Source of the DNA: Paramacrobiotus metropolitanus
Lineage: Eukaryota; Tardigrada; Eutardigrada; Parachela; Macrobiotidae
Assembly: GCF_019649055.1 (NCBI RefSeq)
Contig: NW_026570221.1
Coordinates: 2,480,001 to 2,544,000, forward strand
Direction: 5' to 3'
DNA length: 64,000 nucleotides
Shown: piece after piece, positions 1 through 6,029 of the stretch
How positions within the stretch are numbered: the stretch's first letter is position 1
How the letters are laid out: each line of letters begins with the position of its first letter
Position numbers and translations under genes: made by a program
The notes under the pieces: model-generated
What the model saw: only the letters and a program-made list of their open reading frames with translations
Told to the model about the DNA's origin: nothing
Database searches by the model: none

Positions 1-9
1 CGGCTCTGA

Positions 10-945
10 GGAAACCAGAATGAGAGCTCGAGTGACGGAAGTCAAAACTCTGGACGGCACGCCGATGACGGCACGGTAGACCAGTCAAAGGTCACCGAAG
101 AGAGAACGGCTACGGATGGACAGAATAAAGATGACTTGAAGGCCGAGACCGGAGGAATGGCACGGTCGGCCGAAAAGGTCAAGGAGGAAAACGCGGATCA
201 AGTTGAGAAGGGAAGTGACGAAGTCAGTCAAAAGGTCACCGAAGGTGGTGGCGCCGTCAGCAGCAACGAGCTGATCGACGAGGGAAAGGTCAAACAGGAT
301 GACCTTTCGGAAAACTCACTGTTCTTACAAGAACAGCTGGAAGAGAACGGTACCAGCCCCACGTCAAGTGACAAGTTTTACACTGACGATGAAGACGAAA
401 CGACGGTACAGACGTCTTTCCATACGGCAATGAAGGAGGCAAACTTAACGAAAGGAATGTTTGATACGACCCTCCAGGACAAGCCAGAAGAGACCTTTGA
501 AGGAATGGCGTCAGGAAGAGCCGACGACCGGGACCAAAGGTCACCATCACCAAAAACATCCGTAATGAATGGATTAAAGCAGCGTGTCAAGGAACTCGAG
601 CAGTTACTTGACGAGAAGAAGAGCCAAGCATTCGCTGCCATTCGAGAACAACGGAATAAAACTATCGAAGTCGAAGCAAGGCTGTATGTGATGGAGCAAG
701 AAAAGGTCACGCTCGAAGACGAAGCGCAACAATGGAAAGTCAGATTTGAAGTTCAGAAACAAGCAGCGGAAGATCTAAGGAAAATGGTCGAAGATCGAGA
801 CGCGGAAGGCATACTCATCGCAGAAGAAGACGGTCTGTCCGAGGAAGCAGCTGAAAGGTCACAGGAAATAGCAGAATTGAAAAATGAGCGTGACCTTTTA
901 CAGTCAAAGGTCAAGGAGGCCGAGAAAAACGTGACGAATCTCTAG
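10..945 (+). CDS. Gag-region N-terminal coiled-coil segment (partial)
   Basis: Open from base 10, after an in-frame TGA at 7-9, with a first ATG at 157, to a TAG at 943-945. The first half is acidic and low-complexity; the second half (from about base 565) is a long charged heptad-type coiled coil rich in E, K and Q. Coiled-coil sequence continues without loss of character in the -1 frame right after the run of five A near 937, so the stop is probably a frame break and not the true C-terminus. I recognise no enzyme domain. Inferred role: assembly or oligomerisation part of Gag, or a separate structural protein upstream of it. The true start may lie left of the window. Confidence 0.6.
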   Translation, partial: GNQNESSSDGSQNSGRHADDGTVDQSKVTEERTATDGQNKDDLKAETGGMARSAEKVKEENADQVEKGSDEVSQKVTEGGGAVSSNELIDEGKVKQDDLSENSLFLQEQLEENGTSPTSSDKFYTDDEDETTVQTSFHTAMKEANLTKGMFDTTLQDKPEETFEGMASGRADDRDQRSPSPKTSVMNGLKQRVKELEQLLDEKKSQAFAAIREQRNKTIEVEARLYVMEQEKVTLEDEAQQWKVRFEVQKQAAEDLRKMVEDRDAEGILIAEEDGLSEEAAERSQEIAELKNERDLLQSKVKEAEKNVTNL

Positions 946-1310
946 CAAATGCGACGAAGTTCACCGGAAAGGTCACCAGCTTGACGGCTGACATCTCGAA
1001 ACTGAAGGATGACCTTAAATTACGCGAAGACCTTGTCAACACGTTACAAGCAGAATTAAAAGAGATGAAAAGGAAACACAACGAAGCGGAAAGCCAGAGA
1101 GATCAAGCAGCAAAGGAACTGCTTGAACTGGCTGAAATAACAAAAACTGAATTCAAGCGACTCAATGACGAAATCGACAACCAAAAGAAAGAAGCAAAGA
1201 AGTGGTTGAAGGAAGCACAACGGTGTGACGAACGGGTCACTGTGCTAGAAGTCGTGAATAAAGAAGGAAAGACAGAAAATGAAAAACAAAAGAAGAGATC
1301 GCCAAATTGA
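939..1310 (+). CDS. Gag-region coiled coil, continuation in the -1 frame
   Basis: This frame takes over from the preceding segment at an A-rich stretch and carries about 120 residues of uninterrupted coiled coil before a TGA at 1308-1310. Within the last 25 bases the coiled-coil character again moves one base back, into the frame that runs to 3910. It is therefore best read as the middle slice of one coiled-coil protein cut by two single-base frame breaks. No catalytic motif is visible. Confidence 0.55.
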   Translation, partial: SLANATKFTGKVTSLTADISKLKDDLKLREDLVNTLQAELKEMKRKHNEAESQRDQAAKELLELAEITKTEFKRLNDEIDNQKKEAKKWLKEAQRCDERVTVLEVVNKEGKTENEKQKKRSPN

Positions 1311-3910
1311 GCGATGAATCAGTCGGATTGGCTACTTCCGTAATGGAAAAGGATGATAAAATTACGGAACTAAAAGTCCAACTGAAAGCAGTTGAGGAAG
1401 AGTGCCAAGCGAGAGGAAGGACCCTCGCAGACAGAGCGGATCGTATTACACGATTGGAAGCAGAAGCTGAGATCCTAAAAGCAGCGAAAATGGATCTCGA
1501 TAAGACCCTTGATAACAGGGCCAGTACAATCTTCGAGCAAATGAGAAAGGTCACCGAAGCAAACAACGATTACGAGAAACTGCGGAAGGACGCAAATGAA
1601 ACCGTGAGACAGCTACAAGAAACAATTAAACAAAGAGACGAAGAAATCAAGACTCTCAAACGCTCGGCAAAACAGAAGGAAACTGAGATCCAACAGCCGG
1701 AACGAATCGAATCTCCGCCCCCTGGATACGGTGAAGTCCACACCGTCGAAGGTAGCTTTCATTTCCAAGCTCCCTTAAAGACGGGGACTGGCCGAGACGA
1801 CGGCCATGATAAAGATAAGGTCAAAGCTGAAAAGGTCACCGACGATACTGAGTTGGCGAAGGGGCACTCAGGACCGACCGGTGGGGTCAATCCTCGGCAA
1901 CAAGAAACAGGACCGAGGGAAACAATCGTCTACAAATCTGACCATCAACCAGATAATCATGAAGATCCACGAGTTCGCCAAAACGAGCAGGAAAGGGTAG
2001 CTCGTGAAGAAGAGAGGCGAGAAAGAGAATACCGCGCGGAATATCACGCTGAAGCACAGCGACTCCGTCGCGAAGAACGGGAATTCAGAGGGATTATGAG
2101 AGCAATGTCTCGAAAGTCAGCGCTGATCGACTACAACGGCAACCGAGAAGCCTTACTCGGTTGGATCCGTCAGGTCAAGGAGACTCAGAAGACGTATGAC
2201 CTTTCGGATGCAGCAATGATGCTGGAAGTCGCCAACGCAGTCAAAGGGGACGCGAAGGCATGGTTTGACGCGGAAAGAGAAATCGATGACGAAGAAGAGG
2301 CGGAAGAGTTAACCGTCGATGAATGGATGACAAAGTTCAAAGAACATTTTGGCGATCGTGACGAAGGGGTCAACGCCTTACGAGAAGCGATGACGAGAAA
2401 GTTCGAGGCTGGCAAAGAAACGCTTGACCAGTTCTATCAGGCGATCATGCGCTTCAAGTCGAAACGGATCATAACTGAGAAGCAGGCTATCGGATTCCTG
2501 ATTCAAGGATGTAAGAATGACAGTGACCTTTATAAGGCACTCCGAGCACAGAAATTCCATAACCCAATGGATATCAAGGAATTCTTCCGCACCTGGTCGA
2601 CTGGCGAAGAAAAGTATAAGGTCACGAGAGGCAATCGAGTCCAAGATGATTGCGTGATCATCCGATCGGGCCAGATCGAAGAAGTCGCGAATGGGCGACA
2701 GAACCAGTTGTGCTCGACGCCGGTGCCAGGATATAATACGGAATTCCCGCCTTTAGGCACCCAAGAAGTGACCTTTGGCAACGGTCGAAATGAAGGTCAG
2801 GTATCGTACGCGACGATCGCGGCGATACAAACAGCTGTTCAGGAAGTAGCCAAGCCTGCGATTGCGGCGATCCAAGCATCAGCTCAGCAAGCGGCAAGAC
2901 CAAAACAGAATCCGCAAGGGAACGCGCAAAGGAATGCCCTGAATGGAGGGCTCGGTGGTCAAGGAATGGCTCAGGCGAATCCGGGCTTTGCTGGCCAGGG
3001 ATTCAACGGCGGCGGGGGAAACCAAGGAAACTTCCGACCGAACCGCGGACAAGGAAATCAAGGACCACGATACGGGTCGCGAGTAGAGCGCCTGTTCACC
3101 ATGATCGACGGATGGGTGGTCAATAACGCGCTGACATGCCAGAACTGCATGTACGGCAACCACTACACACAAGCGTGTTCGTTCACGGGAACACCGTGGA
3201 ATCAGAACCCCAACCGGGTCGTGTATGAAGAATGGTTGATGCTGCGTAATAATCATGGCGGATGGCGCAACGCAATGGCAAATGGTTATGTGCCACAATC
3301 ACGCCAAGGCGGACGGTATGCTGGTCAAGGTGGCCAAGGGAATTTCGCCGGTCAAGGTGGCCAGGCTAACTACAACAATCAAGGAGGCCAGGGCAATTTT
3401 GGCGGCCAAGGGAATTTCGCTGGTCAAGGTGGCCAGTGGAACAACGCTGGTCAAGGTGGCCAGTGGAACAACGGAGGTCAAGGCGGCCAGGATAACTTCG
3501 GAGGCCAAGGCAACTTCGCCGGTCAAGGTGGCCAAGGCGGAGGAAACGGCGGATATGGCCCGGTTAGAGGCGGCTTCCGAGGTAGAGGCAGAGGCCGCGG
3601 CGGAAATCGCGGAAATTACGGCGGCGGCCAATGGAATGGTGGTGGTCAAGGTGGCCAATGGAACGGTGCTGGTCAAGGAGGCCAGTGGAATAATGGTGGT
3701 CAAGGTGGCCAGAATTTTGCCGGTCAAGGTGGCCAGGGCAATTTCGCCGGTCAAGGTGGCCAGGGCGACTTCGGCGGGCAGCAAGGCGGCTTCGTCGGTG
3801 GGAACCAGAACGGTTTCGGTCAGCAAGGCGGAGGCTTTAACTTCGCCCCGGCGAATGGTGCCGGTCAGGCGCAAGGTGCGCCGGTTCAGGGAAACGCTCA
3901 AGGTCAGTAG
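1289..3910 (+). CDS. Gag: coiled coil, capsid-like domain, CCHC knuckle, GQGGQ/RGG tail
   Basis: The N-terminal ~150 residues finish the coiled coil. A helical capsid-like domain of the retrotransposon Gag type follows at about 2,090-2,620 (motifs such as ALLGWIRQV, AWFDAER and FKEHFGD). Then comes an A/Q-rich linker, a zinc knuckle CX2CX4HX4C at about 3,134-3,178 (CQNC...H...C) and a glycine/glutamine-rich tail of GQGGQ repeats with an RGG/RGRGRG patch near 3,575-3,610. Expected role: RNA binding and particle assembly of the retroelement. Because GGTCAAGGTGGC repeats are open in several frames, long overlapping ORFs here on both strands are artefacts. The frame ends in TAG at 3908-3910; sequence of similar character resumes in the -1 frame. 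Confidence 0.75.
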   Translation, partial: KEEIAKLSDESVGLATSVMEKDDKITELKVQLKAVEEECQARGRTLADRADRITRLEAEAEILKAAKMDLDKTLDNRASTIFEQMRKVTEANNDYEKLRKDANETVRQLQETIKQRDEEIKTLKRSAKQKETEIQQPERIESPPPGYGEVHTVEGSFHFQAPLKTGTGRDDGHDKDKVKAEKVTDDTELAKGHSGPTGGVNPRQQETGPRETIVYKSDHQPDNHEDPRVRQNEQERVAREEERREREYRAEYHAEAQRLRREEREFRGIMRAMSRKSALIDYNGNREALLGWIRQVKETQKTYDLSDAAMMLEVANAVKGDAKAWFDAEREIDDEEEAEELTVDEWMTKFKEHFGDRDEGVNALREAMTRKFEAGKETLDQFYQAIMRFKSKRIITEKQAIGFLIQGCKNDSDLYKALRAQKFHNPMDIKEFFRTWSTGEEKYKVTRGNRVQDDCVIIRSGQIEEVANGRQNQLCSTPVPGYNTEFPPLGTQEVTFGNGRNEGQVSYATIAAIQTAVQEVAKPAIAAIQASAQQAARPKQNPQGNAQRNALNGGLGGQGMAQANPGFAGQGFNGGGGNQGNFRPNRGQGNQGPRYGSRVERLFTMIDGWVVNNALTCQNCMYGNHYTQACSFTGTPWNQNPNRVVYEEWLMLRNNHGGWRNAMANGYVPQSRQGGRYAGQGGQGNFAGQGGQANYNNQGGQGNFGGQGNFAGQGGQWNNAGQGGQWNNGGQGGQDNFGGQGNFAGQGGQGGGNGGYGPVRGGFRGRGRGRGGNRGNYGGGQWNGGGQGGQWNGAGQGGQWNNGGQGGQNFAGQGGQGNFAGQGGQGDFGGQQGGFVGGNQNGFGQQGGGFNFAPANGAGQAQGAPVQGNAQGQ
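3310..3790 (+). repeat. GQGGQ-coding minisatellite (GGTCAAGGTGGCC units)
   Basis: Irregular tandem repeats of a GGTCAAGGTGGCCARGG-like unit interleaved with short NNAG/NFAG-coding spacers, interrupted by an RGG patch. Units contain GGTCA but mostly GTGGTCA or CTGGTCA, so only a few add to the AGGTCA count. The repeat encodes the low-complexity tail of Gag. Confidence 0.8.
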
Positions 3911-4236
3911 GCGCCGGTGAGCCTACTGATCGTCCGGAACCGAAACCACCGGATATAGAGGAGCAAGGTGCTCCGCTGCAGGCAAGGACCGCAGCGAGAA
4001 AGGGATGCTGCGAAAGTAACGCAAAGACCCGGAAAAGAAATCCGAGGATTCGAGAAAGTAACTCGAAATCGAGCGAAGGGGCTCGTAAAGGTCAAGAGAA
4101 GGGTGTTAAAAGATTGCCGCAAGGACGGAAGAATTTGACCGAAAGGTCACCGCAGAAAGTCAACTTGACGGGAAGTCAAGAAAGTAACTGCGGGAACAGG
4201 GCTGATGGAAGCAACTCTGCATCCAGCAGAAAGTAA
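3901..4236 (+). CDS. Charged linker after Gag (-1 frame), rich in small hairpins
   Basis: Open in the frame one base behind Gag from before the Gag stop to TAA at 4234-4236. The translation is basic and low-complexity with repeated ESN and KVT triplets, which are two readings of the same GAAAGTAAC words that form hairpin loops in the DNA. No domain is recognised. The -1 relation to Gag is what Gag-Pol fusion by ribosomal frameshifting would need, but I see no canonical XXXYYYZ slippery site at the junction. Confidence 0.45.
   Translation, partial: RSVGAGEPTDRPEPKPPDIEEQGAPLQARTAARKGCCESNAKTRKRNPRIRESNSKSSEGARKGQEKGVKRLPQGRKNLTERSPQKVNLTGSQESNCGNRADGSNSASSRK
3974..3996 (+). repeat. Hairpin, 6-bp stem CGCTGC/GCAGCG
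   Basis: Perfect inverted repeat 3974-3979 with 3991-3996 and an 11-nt loop. It opens the dense hairpin cluster between Gag and protease. Confidence 0.6.
4009..4023 (+). repeat. AAAGTAA-loop hairpin 1 (TGCG/CGCA)
   Basis: Stem 4009-4012 with 4020-4023 around the 7-nt loop AAAGTAA at 4013-4019. First member of the constant-loop family. Confidence 0.65.
4049..4067 (+). repeat. AAAGTAA-loop hairpin 2 (TTCGAG/CTCGAA)
   Basis: Perfect 6-bp stem, 4049-4054 with 4062-4067, around AAAGTAA. The stem sequence is unrelated to hairpin 1 although the loop is identical. Confidence 0.7.
4070..4085 (+). repeat. GAAGGG-loop hairpin 1 (CGAGC/GCTCG)
   Basis: Perfect 5-bp stem, 4070-4074 with 4081-4085, around GAAGGG. 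It begins three bases after AAAGTAA hairpin 2. Other members of this second constant-loop family lie 9-14 kb downstream. Confidence 0.65.
4150..4193 (+). repeat. Nested hairpin: a hairpin inside an AAAGTAA loop
   Basis: Outer stem CCGCAG (4150-4155) pairs with CTGCGG (4188-4193), the same arms as the simple hairpin at 4268-4286. Between them the loop AAAGTAA appears split and enlarged by a second hairpin, CTTGAC (4164-4169) with GTCAAG (4175-4180), followed by another AAAGTAA. It reads as a hairpin inserted into the loop of an older one. Confidence 0.6.
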
Positions 4237-4267
4237 CTGACGGGGAACAGGGCCGACCGAAAGGTCA

Positions 4268-4286
4268 CCGCAGAAAGTAACTGCGG
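4268..4286 (+). repeat. AAAGTAA-loop hairpin 3 (CCGCAG/CTGCGG)
   Basis: Perfect 6-bp stem, 4268-4273 with 4281-4286, around AAAGTAA. An AAAGGTCACC word sits at its left shoulder. Confidence 0.7.
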
Positions 4287-4298
4287 GAACAGGGCTGA

Positions 4299-5513
4299 TG
4301 GAAGCAAGAAAGTCACGAAAGTAACGTGACGCTGCAAGGACAGCAGACCCAAAGGTCACCGCAGAAAGTAACTGCGAGCAAAGGTCACGAAAGTAACGTG
4401 ACGCTGCAAGGACAGCAGACCCAAAGGTCACCGCGGAAAGCAACCGCGAGGAAGAGTGAAGCTACTCTGCGAAAGACGCAAGCGGAAATCTCAAGCGAAG
4501 AGGATGATGAAACACATCACGCGAGATTCCAAAAGTTCGTCGAAAACACGTTTGAAGTTGACGGAATGACCGTAACCGTGCAACGAACGCACGAAGGCGG
4601 TCCAGATAGACCGAAATTCCTTGAGCAGATGGCAAAAGTATTTCAAGCAAGAGCTGCCGAGAAAGATCACGGAAGGGCCGTGACTGCGCAAGGAGCGCAA
4701 GAGACCGAAAGGTCACCTCAAGCAAGAGTTGAAGAAGTGAAAGGTCACGAGGGACAGCCAGTGCAACAGACTCAGGAGTCACTGAAAGAGAAAGGTCACG
4801 GTGAAGTCGCCGATGAACCGAAAGGTCAAGAAAGTAACTTGACTCTGCGAATGGCGCAGCAAACAGTGAAACAGAGCGAAGGGGCACAGCAAGTCTCAGA
4901 TGACTCTCTCGATGAGGCAAACACTCTACAACAGAAGATGGAGTGGCAAAAAGTGGTTTACAGACCAAATGGACGACACGGTATGTGGAAACCAGTTCCT
5001 CCGCCACAAAGGTCACCGCAAGATGTGAGAATTCCCAGAGAAGCTTACTGGGAAGAAAGAGAGAAACAAGATTGGCGGATGAGAAAGCATCTCGAGGAAA
5101 TGGTAAAAGCTTCACAACCGAAAGTTCAAGAGTACTGGAAAGAGAAGAACCAATGTGACGAAAATAACCGTCAGTTTCGAGAGCGGATTGAGAAGGGTGA
5201 ATTACCGCCTCAGTATGGTGAGAAAGTGCCTTTACAAAGGTCAACAAATGGCGGATTTTTCATGTCAAGACCGGAAAGGTCACCGGACTTAGCGCAAACT
5301 CCGCAGAGGGAGAAGTCGTATGACATGACAGAAGCAATCCGGAATGACAATGAAAGGTCACCGCCAAGAACTGACGGATTGTCATCTCAAATCGATCCAA
5401 CTCGCACGAATAACGAAATTGCGAAGAAAATTACAGATTGGATGAAAGAAAACGACCATAAGATGGTTGTGTACGAAAGGTCACCAGAGAAAAGAGTGAA
5501 GATGACGAGATGA
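4299..5513 (+). CDS. Linker polyprotein segment with ERSP/KGH/KVT words
   Basis: Open from 4299 to TGA at 5511-5513. The protein is polar, rich in Q, K, E and R, and has no recognisable domain. Its most frequent words (ERSP, KGH, KVT) are three frame readings of GAAAGGTCACC, so they reflect the nucleotide motif and not a peptide repeat. The first 50 codons are a 72-bp tandem repeat. The character continues in the -1 frame after the AAAA at 5490-5493. It probably forms the disordered region between Gag and protease; function unknown. Confidence 0.5.
   Translation, partial: WKQESHESNVTLQGQQTQRSPQKVTASKGHESNVTLQGQQTQRSPRKATARKSEATLRKTQAEISSEEDDETHHARFQKFVENTFEVDGMTVTVQRTHEGGPDRPKFLEQMAKVFQARAAEKDHGRAVTAQGAQETERSPQARVEEVKGHEGQPVQQTQESLKEKGHGEVADEPKGQESNLTLRMAQQTVKQSEGAQQVSDDSLDEANTLQQKMEWQKVVYRPNGRHGMWKPVPPPQRSPQDVRIPREAYWEEREKQDWRMRKHLEEMVKASQPKVQEYWKEKNQCDENNRQFRERIEKGELPPQYGEKVPLQRSTNGGFFMSRPERSPDLAQTPQREKSYDMTEAIRNDNERSPPRTDGLSSQIDPTRTNNEIAKKITDWMKENDHKMVVYERSPEKRVKMTR
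4312..4448 (+). repeat. 72-bp tandem duplication with four AAAG(T/C)AA-loop hairpins
   Basis: Two in-frame units with a period of 72 bp. Hairpins: GTCACG/CGTGAC at 4312-4330 and again at 4384-4402; CGCAG/CTGCG at 4360-4376; CGCGG/CCGCG at 4432-4448 with loop AAAGCAA. The last two are the same position in adjacent repeat units: both stem arms changed together (CAG/CTG against CGG/CCG) so pairing is kept. Confidence 0.75.
4825..4859 (+). repeat. AAAGTAA-loop hairpin (GTCAAG/CTTGAC) plus CTGCG/CGCAG hairpin
   Basis: Stem 4825-4830 with 4838-4843 around AAAGTAA, inside coding sequence and 380 bp away from the main cluster. It is followed at 4845-4859 by CTGCG/CGCAG around AATGG, a loop like that of the hairpin at 18,499-18,516. 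The left arm of the first contains AGGTCA. Confidence 0.65.
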
Positions 5514-5653
5514 CCTTTGCGGATGAAATTACGCAAGAGATAATGGCAAAGTTGCAAGAAAAACCGTCCAAAGATGTGCGCAATGAAAGGTCACAATACG
5601 AAGTTATTGCGCAAGTGATAAAGGTCACGAGAACGCACAAGAGAAGGGTTTAA
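5492..5653 (+). CDS. Linker segment in the -1 frame before protease
   Basis: This short frame opens at the AAAA of 5490-5493 and ends in TAA at 5651-5653. It keeps the charged, ERS-containing character of the previous segment. Its main value is as a link in the chain of -1 frame steps; the next segment again continues one base back, near 5,617. Confidence 0.4.
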   Translation, partial: KSEDDEMTFADEITQEIMAKLQEKPSKDVRNERSQYEVIAQVIKVTRTHKRRV

Positions 5654-5964
5654 TGTGCGAAGTGGCAAAGGTCACGGGTAAAGAAAACGCTGCGAAGGAG
5701 CAGGCGAATGTCTTACCGAAATCAAAACGGATCGAAAAGTTCTCAGATGTGCGACCCGACGTACCGAAACGGATAGATCGTTGGAGCTCAAAAGGTCTGA
5801 TAGAGAGCAAGCACACTGCACCAATTCCAGTCAAGTGTCGAATAAGAGTCTTGAAACTCGAAGATGGAAATTTACCGAAACGAATAGAAGCTTACACCCA
5901 CGAAGTCAAAATCGGAAATAAAAGGTCATGGCAATGCTTGACACGGGCGCCGAGACGTCTTTGA
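5617..5964 (+). CDS. Segment leading into the retroviral-type aspartic protease
   Basis: Open to TGA at 5962-5964. The first two thirds are basic linker. The end, from about 5,840, has the beta-strand pattern expected just before an aspartic protease active site (a VKIGN-type strand). The active site itself follows in the -1 frame after AAAA at 5920-5923. Processing of Gag-Pol is the expected role of the complete domain. Confidence 0.5.
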   Translation, partial: DKGHENAQEKGLMCEVAKVTGKENAAKEQANVLPKSKRIEKFSDVRPDVPKRIDRWSSKGLIESKHTAPIPVKCRIRVLKLEDGNLPKRIEAYTHEVKIGNKRSWQCLTRAPRRL

Positions 5965-6029
5965 TTTGTCAACAGTTCTGTGAAAGGAATGGCCTCCAGA
6001 CTGTAAGACTACCACCGAAAAGAAGGTGA
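5922..6029 (+). CDS. Aspartic protease active-site segment (DTGA)
   Basis: In this frame LDTGAETSLIC at 5937-5969 is the catalytic motif of a pepsin-like retroelement protease. The frame ends in TGA at 6027-6029, and protease sequence goes on in the -1 frame (VMIKGISG, then the VLLGFDFL strand near 6,150-6,180). The protease is thus spread over three frames within 300 bp. The domain call is firm; whether it is made as a working protein depends on whether these frame steps are real. Confidence 0.7.
   Translation, partial: KVMAMLDTGAETSLICQQFCERNGLQTVRLPPKRR

Noticed and set aside
3255-3920. Long ORFs in other frames and on the minus strand over the Gag tail
   Set aside because: The GGTCAAGGTGGC repeat is open in several frames; only the GQGGQ frame joins to the capsid domain and zinc knuckle.
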